The notes below the pieces were generated by a model, which saw nothing but the letters and a program-made list of their open reading frames with translations, searched no databases and was not told the DNA's origin. The translations under genes were made by a program, and so were the position numbers. Shown in pieces: positions 15,712 to 24,016 of a stretch of DNA of 50,374 nt (position 1 is its first letter; each line of letters begins with the position of its first letter). Origin of the DNA: Bacteroidota bacterium (lineage in GTDB: Bacteria; Bacteroidota; Bacteroidia; Cytophagales; Cyclobacteriaceae); the NCBI GenBank assembly GCA_023417065.1, contig JAEZGH010000183.1, positions 1-50,374 of the forward strand. Reading direction: 5' to 3'.

Positions 15712-16515
15712 TTACGAATTATTGTTTCTTAATTTTTCCAAACTTTGTGCGTAGAGCTTTTCAGCATCACGCAGGTATTTACTTTCAGGATACTGGTCGA
15801 TAAACTCCTTGTAGTGTTCCACCACGGCTTTGTATCGTTCGGGTTGTTTAGAACGAATACTTTGTTCAGCCAGGCGGAATTCAGCGTCGACGACCAGAAA
15901 GCGGGCTTCTTCCACGTAACGCGAGTCAGGGAAGTTGTCCACGAAATTCTGAAGCGCTACGGTGGCGGCTTTATACTGACGCATTTTGTAATACTGATAT
16001 GCGTTTTCGAATCCTTTTCTTTCCAGCTTGGCCTGAGTTGCGAAGATGACCTCGACGGCCTTGTCGCGGAACTTGCTTTCCGGATAGCGGTTCAGGAACT
16101 CCTGCATGGCAGCCATCGCTTCGATGCTGTTGGTCTGATCCAGATTGTCGCGCGGTGCGCCGCCGTATTTCGAATAGGCGTACATAAACCGCGCTTCTTC
16201 AGCCAGCGAGCTGCGGCCATAAGTCTCATAAAACGTTCTGAACTGCTCAGAAGCCAGGAGATACAGCTTTTGGTGATACTGACAGTACGCCAGGTAAAAC
16301 TGAACCTTTTCGCCCTCAGGAAGCCCGCGAACGATGGGGAGAATCTGCTCAAACAATACCGACGCGCGGTAATAATCCTCCTTGTTGTAGTAGTTCAGGC
16401 CGGCTTCGTATTTAACCCGCCAGTCCGTACTTTTTTCGATTTTCCTGAATTTCCCACAGGAAGCAAGTACTGTAACCAGGATGAGAGTGTATAATAAAAC
16501 AGATCCGCTGCGCAT
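15712..16515 (-). CDS. bamD: Outer membrane assembly lipoprotein BamD
   Basis: The 267-residue protein has a lipoprotein signal (VLASC, Cys20) and five TPR-like helical repeats, with recurring motifs such as YYNKEDYYRASVLFEQIL and FVDNFPDSRYVEEARF. BamD is the essential lipoprotein partner of BamA in inserting beta-barrel proteins into the outer membrane, facing the periplasm. It heads the run bamD-rpoZ-coaBC-DUF4835. A good -7 element lies seven bases before the ATG, suggesting a very short leader. Confidence 0.9.
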   Translation of the reverse strand: MRSGSVLLYTLILVTVLASCGKFRKIEKSTDWRVKYEAGLNYYNKEDYYRASVLFEQILPIVRGLPEGEKVQFYLAYCQYHQKLYLLASEQFRTFYETYGRSSLAEEARFMYAYSKYGGAPRDNLDQTNSIEAMAAMQEFLNRYPESKFRDKAVEVIFATQAKLERKGFENAYQYYKMRQYKAATVALQNFVDNFPDSRYVEEARFLVVDAEFRLAEQSIRSKQPERYKAVVEHYKEFIDQYPESKYLRDAEKLYAQSLEKLRNNNS

Positions 16516-16522
16516 AAGCCCG

Positions 16523-16549
16523 CAAATATAGTATAATGGTTGCTATCAA
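16523..16549 (-). promoter_or_regulatory. Probable bamD promoter with minimal leader
   Basis: On the minus strand TATATTTG (16530-16523) matches TAnnTTTG exactly, and TTG (16549-16547) lies 16 bases upstream, slightly short of the usual spacing. The bamD ATG at 16515 is only seven bases after the -7 element, so the mRNA would start at or next to the start codon. Confidence 0.5.
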
Positions 16550-16600
16550 AAAAACGGGAATTCCCCGAGGATAGGATGCGTCCCGGGCGAAAAAAGTTTG

Positions 16601-17305
16601 CTATTTTTTAACAATCAGCTTTCGGGTCATAACACTTTCGTTGTCAACGTAAAGCGTGTAAAAGTAAATCCCGGCGTTGAGTTCGTCGGTCTTAATGCGC
16701 ACCAGGGTTTCGTAAGGCGACAGGTCGTATTCACCGACCACGTTGCCGAGGATGTTGTGAATCCGCAGGCGTGCTTTTGTGCGGTCGGATCCAATCTGGT
16801 AGTCGACATATGCGTGGTCGATAGACGGGTTGGGGTAGACGTCCTTGACCGTGATCGCGCGCGATTGGTAGATGTTGTTCTTTTCGGGTCTTTCTTCAAT
16901 GGTGAAGTTTACCTCAAATTCGATGGCATGGGAGGGGTTTGTCCGTGAAAACGCCAGGTACCGGACGCTGCTCGGGCCGGGAACAAGTCCGCCGTCAAGG
17001 GCAATCTGTAGCGCTGAGATCGTCTGACCGGGCTCGAGCTTCAGCACGTAGTCCTCAATGCGTTCGTCCAGGCAGTTGTTGTCCAGGCAAAAGAAGTTTT
17101 TTTGTGTGCTTCCGATTTGTTGTTGAATCCGGCGGATAACGATAGTATTCGTCTTGTCGGTGAGGTTTTTGAATTTGATGGGGGCTTTGACCGTTTCGCC
17201 GATGTTTCCTCTTGTGATCTCCTGAATCCCGGATACCTCAAAGCTCTGCGCGGATGCGCACAGGGCAGCAGAGATGAGCAGGCATAACAGGAGGATTTTG
17301 CGCAT
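16601..17305 (-). CDS. Secreted protein with type IX (Por) C-terminal sorting domain
   Basis: The 234-residue protein has a signal peptide (KILLLCLLISAALCASA, then QSFEV), an immunoglobulin-like domain with two nearby cysteines (FFCLDNNCLDE), and a C-terminal sorting domain of about 80 residues. That domain begins VKDVYPNPSIDHAYVDYQ, continues IHNILGNVVGEYDLS, and ends AGIYFYTLYVDN...RKLIVKK. Type IX signals direct export across the outer membrane and often surface anchoring. The body resembles no enzyme, so it may be structural or adhesive. I chose the second ATG (17305), since the first adds only MRKRRS. It follows the OstA-like gene by 88 bases. Confidence 0.82.
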   Translation of the reverse strand: MRKILLLCLLISAALCASAQSFEVSGIQEITRGNIGETVKAPIKFKNLTDKTNTIVIRRIQQQIGSTQKNFFCLDNNCLDERIEDYVLKLEPGQTISALQIALDGGLVPGPSSVRYLAFSRTNPSHAIEFEVNFTIEERPEKNNIYQSRAITVKDVYPNPSIDHAYVDYQIGSDRTKARLRIHNILGNVVGEYDLSPYETLVRIKTDELNAGIYFYTLYVDNESVMTRKLIVKK

Positions 17306-17393
17306 AGAGCGTCTCTTTCTCAAAATTTAAACTTTTGTGAGCAAAATCCATAATACCGAAACGGATTTTTCGTTACCTCGGAGCTTTTTTACA

Positions 17394-18995
17394 CTACAAA
17401 CGTTTGCGCTCTACAGGAGGGGCGATTTTTTGAGGCTTGACGACGTCATTCCGCCTGGGCTTTTCGGCCTCCCGCCAGGTGAAGCCGGGCAGCTCGCGGT
17501 TCTCGTCGGTCAGTTCGTGGGGTGGTATGAAGTGGGCGTCCGGCCGGACGTAAAAGCTCAGGTTATTCAATTTTCCCTCCAGGAACCGAAGGGTCATCCG
17601 CGAACAAATAATCCGGTTTACACCCATCGCCTTGGCAACGCTGTCTTTTTTGTTTTCCTCCAGGGCGAAATACAGACTTTCCCCGTTGCCGGTGACATAA
17701 ACCTGATGAATATTTCCATTCCTGAACACCGCTTCCATCTTTCGCCCTTTAATTTGATTGTAATTGATGAGCGTATCCCGGGAGATGACAAAGCTGTTTA
17801 CGTTCAGGAAGATGCGGTCAATCGTGTTGTTTGAAATCAGCATGCTGATGGAATCGGCGGTCATCTGATTTCCTTCCGACCACAATACCGGATCGCGATA
17901 AAGGAAGATCAGCGAATCTGCGGAGCGATACTCTACCGAGTCAGCTCGGCCCTGCATATCCGTTTTCCAGATCTTTACATTGTGGTAGGCGAGGAGACGC
18001 TTCTTCGCGGGGTCTTCATTTTCAATCGAAACCAGCGTGTCTGCACTCATGAAGAGTGTATCCTGATCTGTCACCTTCGCGACATAAGCGTTGTTGTACA
18101 CCTTCGAGATTCCGTTAGCCCTGAAGTAGTCAGCAGCCTGACCGTAGATGATGAGGTTTTCCTTCTTGGACGTCATCACCACGTTTCCCCGCAGCTTGTA
18201 TATCTTGTTGAGGTCGTCGAGGAAAAAGTCTTCGCTTTTGATGCGGTAGTCCTGCGATTCGCCTGAGCCGATGTCAAGAATGGATTGTTTGGTGCGCGTG
18301 TCGTAAATCCCACTGTTGTACACGAAGGTGCTGCTGTCCTTGTTCACTACTGTGGTGGGCGTGCGGAAGTAAATGATCTTGGTTCGCGAGTTATACTGGA
18401 GACTGTCTGACGTCATCGTGTAGTCGGGATTTGTCACCACTACGTTTCGTTTGAAGGACGCCATGTTAGAGGTAGAGTTATAGTATCCTTTCCGGCTTGT
18501 CAGCACGTTGATGCTGTCGACGAGACGTCCGCCGTTCAGGTAGTAGGCCATGTTGGCAATGCGGTCGAAATCGAGGTAATCGGTATAAAGCGTTGCTGTG
18601 GCGAGTTTGGTGAAGACAACGTTCTGCCGGAGTTTCGCGACTTTGGTGTTCCCATCGTACTCAAGTTTACGCCCTGTGATGGTCACTGAGTCGCCTTCGG
18701 TGATACGAACCTTTCCGAAGGCTTCCACGAAGTTGCGCTTCTTGAACAGGTAGGCGGAGTCACAATAGATGGTGGTTTGCTGTTGCTCCAGGATGACATT
18801 TCCGAGGAGGCGTTCATACTGTTCGCCGTCAGGGGTCGTCCCCCTTTTTCCCATATCTGCCTGTTTTAGCGTCACGGTACGCTGCGCGACAGCGGTTGCC
18901 GTGAAGCAGAACAGGAGGAACGCCGAAACGAGTATCCGGAGTCCGGTGAAGCGGACGCTGCCGTGGTATGAGCAAAAAACGGATGTAAAATTCAT
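17394..18995 (-). CDS. OstA/LptA-like exported protein
   Basis: The 533-residue protein has an N-terminal signal segment (ILVSAFLLFCFTATAVA, then QRTVTL) and repeated OstA-type beta strands, with motifs such as LLGNVILEQQQTTIYCDSAY, AFGKVRITEGDSVTITG, KLRGNVVMTSKKENLIIYG and VVVTNPDYTMTSDSLQYN. LptA/OstA domains form beta-jellyroll bridges that carry lipopolysaccharide across the periplasm. This long, multi-repeat Bacteroidota form may act likewise, though the role is inferred. The first codons (FTSVFCSYHG) are atypical, so the true start could be slightly downstream. It is divergent from tilS with a very short spacer. Confidence 0.82.
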   Translation of the reverse strand: MNFTSVFCSYHGSVRFTGLRILVSAFLLFCFTATAVAQRTVTLKQADMGKRGTTPDGEQYERLLGNVILEQQQTTIYCDSAYLFKKRNFVEAFGKVRITEGDSVTITGRKLEYDGNTKVAKLRQNVVFTKLATATLYTDYLDFDRIANMAYYLNGGRLVDSINVLTSRKGYYNSTSNMASFKRNVVVTNPDYTMTSDSLQYNSRTKIIYFRTPTTVVNKDSSTFVYNSGIYDTRTKQSILDIGSGESQDYRIKSEDFFLDDLNKIYKLRGNVVMTSKKENLIIYGQAADYFRANGISKVYNNAYVAKVTDQDTLFMSADTLVSIENEDPAKKRLLAYHNVKIWKTDMQGRADSVEYRSADSLIFLYRDPVLWSEGNQMTADSISMLISNNTIDRIFLNVNSFVISRDTLINYNQIKGRKMEAVFRNGNIHQVYVTGNGESLYFALEENKKDSVAKAMGVNRIICSRMTLRFLEGKLNNLSFYVRPDAHFIPPHELTDENRELPGFTWREAEKPRRNDVVKPQKIAPPVERKRL

Positions 18996-19022
18996 AACTG
19001 GCCCGCAAACTACATAAAATCG

Positions 19023-19030
19023 TACTTTTG
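19023..19030 (+). promoter_or_regulatory. Probable tilS -7 element beside the start codon
   Basis: TACTTTTG matches TAnnTTTG exactly and ends three bases before the GTG at 19034. Transcription from it would start at about the start codon or just inside it, so the tilS mRNA may be leaderless. No clear -33 TTG is seen. Confidence 0.4.
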
Positions 19031-19033
19031 CAC

Positions 19034-20368
19034 GTGCTTGAGCAATTTTTGAACCACATTAGGGAGAAAAATCTTTGTACGACGTCAGACCGCGTTCTCG
19101 TTGCGGTAAGCGGTGGAATAGATTCCATGACGTTGCTGCACCTGCTGGTTCGCTCTGATATTCCTGTGGGCGTTGCTCATGTAAACTTCGGACTAAGGCC
19201 TGAGGCGGTCGATGAGGAGGAGCTGGTGCGGCAGACTTGCCTGGCTTTAAACGTTCCCCTCCATGTCCGCCGTTTTGATACGCGCAGGTTTGCAGAAGAG
19301 AACAGGCTGTCGATTCAGGTGGCCGCGAGGGAACTGCGTTACTCATTCTTCGAAGACGTCGCGGTCAGTGAAAATTATGATCTGGTAGCAACAGCGCATC
19401 ATGCCGATGACAATCTGGAAACCGTATTGCTGAACCTGGTACGGGGTACAGGTATTGATGGTCTCACGGGTATCCCGCTGAGGCAGGGCAAGATTATCCG
19501 ACCCTTGCTTTTTGCAACCCGGGCGATGATCGAAGACTGGGCGCGTGCGAATGATGTTAAATGGCTGGAGGACGCAAGTAACCGCGAGGACTACTACGCG
19601 CGCAACCTGATCAGGCATCAGGTGGTACCGCGGCTGAAGGAACTGAATCCATCGCTAGAAAATTCTTTTGCGCGAACTCTTGAGCGGATACGCGGTACAC
19701 GAGACCTGGCATCGAACGTTATCAGCGATTTCAGGAGCAGGGCAATTCGAAGGACAGAAACGACCATCACCATTGACAGGGAAGCTCTTAACGTGACCAA
19801 TTATCCCGCGGTACTGCTGTGGGAAGTTGTGAAGGAGTGGGGCTTTTCCTACGATCAGTGTACCGATGCCGTTGCAGCTACGCACTCGGGAAAATTCTTC
19901 CTGTCATCTTCACACCGGCTCGCGTTAGACCGCAATGTTTTTATGATCACCAGAAACGAGACTTCCGGCTTTGAGGATATCAGTATCGGGGAAGAGGATA
20001 AGGTTGTCAAAGGAGCGTGGAGCTCGCTGACGGTGGATGTTATTCCGGATATAGCGTTTGAAATGGATAGGGGTGCCATGGTGGCAAACCTGGATCGCGA
20101 CAAGGTTGTGTTTCCGCTGACGTGGAGGAAGTGGCGCGAAGGAGATGTGTTGGTACCGCTGGGGATGAAGTCGCGCAAGAAGGTCAGTGACGTGCTGATT
20201 GATACGAAGGTTCCGCGTCCGATGAAGGATCGGGTGACGGTGCTCGAATCAGGCGGCGCCATTATATGGGTAGTAGGGCACAGGATCGCCGACCACGTCA
20301 AGGTGACCCCGTCGACCAGGAGGATTTTAATCATCAGGGAGACGCCTTCCGACAACGATTTCGAGTGA
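19034..20368 (+). CDS. tilS: tRNA(Ile)-lysidine synthase TilS
   Basis: The 444-residue protein converts C34 of the CAU-anticodon tRNA(Ile) to lysidine with ATP, allowing AUA reading. The N-terminal PP-loop ATPase has VAVSGGIDSMTLLHLL (SGGIDS at 26-31), VAHVNFGLR, and ATAHHADDNLETVLLNLVRGTGIDGL. The C-terminal region contains the small TilS_C domain, with LTWRKWREGDVLVPLGMKSR and a KKVSDVLIDTKVPR segment. I prefer the GTG at 19034 (MLEQFL...) over a TTG at 19028. It is divergent from the OstA-like gene and followed by 145 bases before mdh. Confidence 0.92.
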   Translation: MLEQFLNHIREKNLCTTSDRVLVAVSGGIDSMTLLHLLVRSDIPVGVAHVNFGLRPEAVDEEELVRQTCLALNVPLHVRRFDTRRFAEENRLSIQVAARELRYSFFEDVAVSENYDLVATAHHADDNLETVLLNLVRGTGIDGLTGIPLRQGKIIRPLLFATRAMIEDWARANDVKWLEDASNREDYYARNLIRHQVVPRLKELNPSLENSFARTLERIRGTRDLASNVISDFRSRAIRRTETTITIDREALNVTNYPAVLLWEVVKEWGFSYDQCTDAVAATHSGKFFLSSSHRLALDRNVFMITRNETSGFEDISIGEEDKVVKGAWSSLTVDVIPDIAFEMDRGAMVANLDRDKVVFPLTWRKWREGDVLVPLGMKSRKKVSDVLIDTKVPRPMKDRVTVLESGGAIIWVVGHRIADHVKVTPSTRRILIIRETPSDNDFE

Positions 20369-20371
20369 CGA

Positions 20372-20397
20372 AACTCCTGATTAATAACTCCTGATTA
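20372..20397 (+). repeat. Short tandem repeat after tilS
   Basis: AACTCCTGATTA occurs at 20372-20383 and at 20386-20397, a 14-base period. It starts three bases after the tilS stop and resembles the short repeat words seen in other intergenic gaps of this window. Confidence 0.75.
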
Positions 20398-20513
20398 GTT
20401 TTCGTAATTGGCCCCTATGGTATAAATTGGCGGCCGAATTGAGTGATTCAGAGCTTTTTCGGGCGATTTTGAGCCCGGGTATCGATCAGATTCTAAACTA
20501 AACTTTAATATAT

Positions 20514-21443
20514 ATGAAAATTACTGTTGTTGGTGCTGGTAATGTTGGCGCTACCTGTGCGGACGTCCTGGCTTACCGCGAAGTAGGGAACCAGATTGTC
20601 CTGGTCGACATTAAGGAAGGGCTGGCCGAAGGCAAATCACTTGATATATGGCAAAAGGCTCCGATCGATCTTTACGACAGCCGTACCATCGGTGCTACCA
20701 ATGATTACGCAAAGACTGCAGGTTCAGATGTAGTGGTCATCACTTCAGGTCTTCCGCGTAAACCGGGGATGAGCCGCGATGACCTTATCGGAACGAATGC
20801 CGGCATCGTAAAAACGGTTACTGAAAATATCATCAAACATTCTCCTGATGCGATCATCATCGTTGTATCCAATCCTTTGGATGTGATGACATATCAGGCG
20901 CACATCACTTCGAAGCTTCCGCGTACGAAAGTGATGGGTATGGCCGGAATTCTGGACACTGCCCGTTACCGCGCGTTCCTTGCTGAAGCATTGAACATCT
21001 CTCCGAAAGACATTCAGGCGATGCTCCTTGGCGGTCACGGTGATACAATGGTTCCGCTGCCGCGTTATACAACGGTTGCAGGTATTCCTGTGACGGAACT
21101 TATCGACAAGGACAAGCTGAATGCTATCCTTGAGCGCACCAAAGTTGGTGGTGGCGAGCTTGTGAAGCTGATGGGTACTTCTGCATGGTATGCTCCGGGT
21201 TCGGCAGCAGCACAGATGGTAGAAGCTATCGTTAAAGATCAGCGCCGCGTGTTCCCTGTGTGTATTAAGCTTGAAGGCGAGTATGGCATCAAGGACTGCT
21301 ACCTGGGTGTACCTGTTGTGCTCGGCAAAAACGGTGTCGAGAAAGTTATCGAACTCGATCTCAACGAGGAAGAAAAGGCACTGCTCGAATCCAGCCGCAA
21401 GGCAGTGAGAGAGGTAATGGATGTGCTGGATAAGTTGGGATAG
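20514..21443 (+). CDS. mdh: Malate dehydrogenase (NAD-dependent, LDH-like type)
   Basis: The 309-residue enzyme interconverts malate and oxaloacetate in the citric acid cycle. The Rossmann motif is GAGNVGA (7-13) with D32 for NAD specificity. Substrate arginines are R82 and R88 in LPRKPGMSRDD and R151 in LDTARYR. The catalytic His is H175 in LGGHGDTMV. The LDH-like length and motifs separate it from the E. coli-type enzyme. The start fits the conserved MKITVVGAGNVG. A good intrinsic terminator follows the stop, so the gene is probably monocistronic. Confidence 0.95.
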   Translation: MKITVVGAGNVGATCADVLAYREVGNQIVLVDIKEGLAEGKSLDIWQKAPIDLYDSRTIGATNDYAKTAGSDVVVITSGLPRKPGMSRDDLIGTNAGIVKTVTENIIKHSPDAIIIVVSNPLDVMTYQAHITSKLPRTKVMGMAGILDTARYRAFLAEALNISPKDIQAMLLGGHGDTMVPLPRYTTVAGIPVTELIDKDKLNAILERTKVGGGELVKLMGTSAWYAPGSAAAQMVEAIVKDQRRVFPVCIKLEGEYGIKDCYLGVPVVLGKNGVEKVIELDLNEEEKALLESSRKAVREVMDVLDKLG

Positions 21444-21467
21444 TCAACAGGATTGAATTGAGAAGAC

Positions 21468-21495
21468 AAAAGCCCCGGGGAACCGGGGCTTTTTT
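21468..21495 (+). terminator. Intrinsic terminator after mdh
   Basis: AGCCCCGG (21471-21478) pairs with CCGGGGCT (21483-21490) around a GGAA loop, preceded by AAA and followed by a run of six T. It lies 24 bases after the mdh stop. Confidence 0.92.
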
Positions 21496-21585
21496 AGTAT
21501 AAGTGTATGACGGTATGCGCACGGTGGGACTATTAGGACTCGGGTTATGGTTGTTGTGGTCCAATCAGAAACCAGGAATAAGAAA

Positions 21586-22365
21586 TCAGAAATCAGATAT
21601 CTTATTCCCCCTATAGATGATTTCCCCTTTCACAAGGCCAAACTTCTTTCGCGTTTCTTCGGGGAGGGTGTTGACGAATTGTTCTTCGACGGCGTGGAGG
21701 CCGGAGGCGTTGATGCGGTCGGGGTAATCGTGACCGTATTTGCGAACGTGATCGTTCTGGCCAAAGATCCTTTCGCGCTCGCGCGGTTCTGTAACGGAGT
21801 CGTCTTCGAACGTCTTTTCGCCGACAGGATTGAAGAACGGTACCTGAAGTATAGCGAAGCCGTTGGGCCTTAGGACTCTGTTGATCTCCCGCATGGCGGC
21901 GATGTCGTCGCGTACGTGTTCGAGGACGTGGTTACACAACACCACGTCAAAGGTGTTGTCGGGAAACGGAATCTCGTGGATATCCATTTTTACCTTGGCG
22001 AGCGGTGACTCGATATCGGCGGTGATGTATCTGTCGCCATGGACTTTCTCAAACCGGTTGATGAAACAGGCTTCCGGCGCGATGTGGAGGACATCCAGCT
22101 TCTGCATGAAGAACGGCGTCTTTTCTTTTAAGTAGAGCCACATCAGGCGGTGGCGTTCCAGAGCAAGGCAGTTGGGGCAGAGCGCATTAGGGCGGGGTTT
22201 CAATCGGCCATAAGGCAGGAATCTGCGGTAGGACGTGTTGCAAACAGGGCAGGTGACGTCCTTACCCCGGTAGAACAATCCGACCAGTCTGATGCCCGTG
22301 CCTCCCAGCCGCTGCAAGTACCGGCGGGGAACGAACCGGATTAGAAATGAGATAATCTGCTTCAT
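21586..22365 (-). CDS. SAM-dependent methyltransferase with N-terminal zinc-ribbon-like motif
   Basis: The 259-residue protein begins with a basic amphipathic stretch (MKQIISFLIRFVPRRYLQ). Next comes a probable metal ribbon, CPVCNTSYRRF...ALCPNCLALERHR. A class I methyltransferase fold follows: VLHIAPEACF for SAM binding, DIHEIPFPDNTFDVVLCNHV, LEHVRDDIAAMREINRVLRP and FAILQVPFF. The substrate is unknown; such proteins often sit in glycan or envelope loci, but none is adjacent. The ATG at 22365 was preferred to one at 22416, whose extra residues look untranslated. The stop codon overlaps a short repeat word (AATCAGAAATCAG). Confidence 0.8.
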   Translation of the reverse strand: MKQIISFLIRFVPRRYLQRLGGTGIRLVGLFYRGKDVTCPVCNTSYRRFLPYGRLKPRPNALCPNCLALERHRLMWLYLKEKTPFFMQKLDVLHIAPEACFINRFEKVHGDRYITADIESPLAKVKMDIHEIPFPDNTFDVVLCNHVLEHVRDDIAAMREINRVLRPNGFAILQVPFFNPVGEKTFEDDSVTEPRERERIFGQNDHVRKYGHDYPDRINASGLHAVEEQFVNTLPEETRKKFGLVKGEIIYRGNKISDF

Positions 22366-22513
22366 AAAATCGCCCAAAGGTAAGAAAACAGCCAGTCCTA
22401 AAAAGCAGGAAATCAAAACATTGCTTCCCTGGAAAAAAAACCGGCGGGGCTAAAACTATTTAGTCTGAACCCACATCTTTATATCGGAATAGCAATCCTT
22501 CAAAAACGATTCC

Positions 22514-23143
22514 ATGGCCGAAACCTTACTCGACATTGCAATGATGCATTCGGATACCTTGATTTCGCGCGCAAGACAGGGGGACCAGAATGCACAAGGC
22601 AAGCTCGTGCAATTGTGGTATAAAAGGATTTACAACTTCTCGTACAAGTTTTTCCTCGACCATGACCTGGCGATGGAGGTCGCGCAGAAGTCGTTCATCT
22701 CTATGTGCAAGAACGTAGGCTCTCTTCAGGATACCGCGCGCTTCAAGTCCTGGCTCTACAAGATTGCGGTGAACTACTGCCGCGAGGAAGCCCGAAAACG
22801 CAAAGGTAACAGATCCCTGTCCTTCGATGTGGTCTGGAACCGCGAAGCCGAAGAATCTCCACGCTGGGAGTCGTCGTCGCAGCGGTACGACAATCCTGAA
22901 AGACAATACCACCACGGCGAAGTCTCCGATATCCTGCAGGAAGCACTCATGCAACTCAACCCGGAACAAAGGGAAGTGGTCATCATGAAGGAATTCGAAG
23001 GACTTAAGTTCAGGGAAATCGCCGAGGTGTTGAATATCTCTGAAAACACCGTGAAATCGAGAATGTATTACGGACTCGACGGACTGAAAAAGATACTCGA
23101 AAGCAAGAACATAACTAAAGATACACTTGGCTATGAACTATAA
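22514..23143 (+). CDS. ECF-type RNA polymerase sigma factor
   Basis: The 209-residue protein has sigma region 2 (about 25-95, with YKRIYNFSYKFFLDHDLAME and FKSWLYKIAVNYCREEARKR) and region 4 (about 143-195, with LNPEQREVVIMKEFEGLKFR, EIAEVLNISENTVKSRM). The linker is charged and unremarkable. Sigma factors of this class redirect RNA polymerase in response to envelope signals. The stop overlaps the next gene's ATG by 11 bases, so the membrane protein that follows is the likely anti-sigma factor. Its target promoter cannot be read from the window. Confidence 0.9.
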   Translation: MAETLLDIAMMHSDTLISRARQGDQNAQGKLVQLWYKRIYNFSYKFFLDHDLAMEVAQKSFISMCKNVGSLQDTARFKSWLYKIAVNYCREEARKRKGNRSLSFDVVWNREAEESPRWESSSQRYDNPERQYHHGEVSDILQEALMQLNPEQREVVIMKEFEGLKFREIAEVLNISENTVKSRMYYGLDGLKKILESKNITKDTLGYEL

Positions 23144-23981
23144 ACCGGATAAACAGGAATTGATGGCTTATCTGTACGATGAGCTTGAGGGTGCCGAAAA
23201 AGAGCGGGTGGAACAATACCTTGTAGAACATCCCGAAGAGCTAAAGGAGCTTCAGCAGCTGCGTGGAGTTTCGTCGATGCTCCGTTCAGTCAAGGATAAG
23301 GAAGTCATTGCTCCACCGATTTTTATTCCTGACGCCAATGAAAGGCGGTTCTGGGATGCGCCATACTTCAAAACAGTAACGAGCATTGCAGCTTCCCTGC
23401 TGATTGTGTTGCTCGTCGGGAAGCTTATGGGAACGCGGGTTACTGTCAGCGAGTCGGAATTCAGGATTTCATTTGGTGATCAGCCAGTCGAACGTGGTGA
23501 GTCACCTGCGGTTGCGTCCCTCACCGAACGCGCAGTGCAGGAGATGATCAACCAGTCGCTGCAGGCGAACAATTCACAGCTCACTGCCAACTGGGAAGAA
23601 TCGCAGAAGCAGCTGCAGCAGTCCATCAACGGAAGTCTTGTTATCAACTCCGACAAAATGGATCAGCTGATTAAGCAAGCTTCAGGAGCTTCGCGTGAAC
23701 AGGTAAGCGAGTTTGTAGCTACAATGCAGGCGGAGAACATGAAGATGGTGAAGGACTACTTCGCCCTCACCTCGAATGAGCAGAAGCAATACATTGAAGG
23801 GTTGCTGGTTGACTTTGCGAAGTACCTGCAGCAGCAGCGCAAGGACGACATGCAGCTGGTGGAAATGCGCATCAACAATATTGAGCGGAACACCAATATT
23901 TTCCAGCAGGAAACGGAACAGATCCTGACAAGCATTATCAGCAACGTCGGGCCTCCTCAAACCATGGAAACGAAATACTAA
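23133..23981 (+). CDS. Probable membrane anti-sigma factor with long periplasmic helical domain
   Basis: The 282-residue protein has an N-terminal anti-sigma-like helical segment (residues 1-50: KQELMAYLYDELEGAEKERV, EQYLVEHPEELKELQQL). One transmembrane helix follows (TVTSIAASLLIVLLVGKLMG, about 75-95), then a periplasmic region of about 185 residues rich in Gln, Glu and Asn, with long helices suited to a coiled coil. The usual zinc motif (HxxxCxxC) is absent. The assignment rests on the N-terminal pattern, the single membrane helix and the 11-base overlap with the sigma gene. The ATG at 23133 was chosen over a TTG at 23127. Confidence 0.75.
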   Translation: MNYKPDKQELMAYLYDELEGAEKERVEQYLVEHPEELKELQQLRGVSSMLRSVKDKEVIAPPIFIPDANERRFWDAPYFKTVTSIAASLLIVLLVGKLMGTRVTVSESEFRISFGDQPVERGESPAVASLTERAVQEMINQSLQANNSQLTANWEESQKQLQQSINGSLVINSDKMDQLIKQASGASREQVSEFVATMQAENMKMVKDYFALTSNEQKQYIEGLLVDFAKYLQQQRKDDMQLVEMRINNIERNTNIFQQETEQILTSIISNVGPPQTMETKY

Positions 23982-24016
23982 CATTTAAGAAAACAGAGCT
24001 AAAATAATTTTATTGT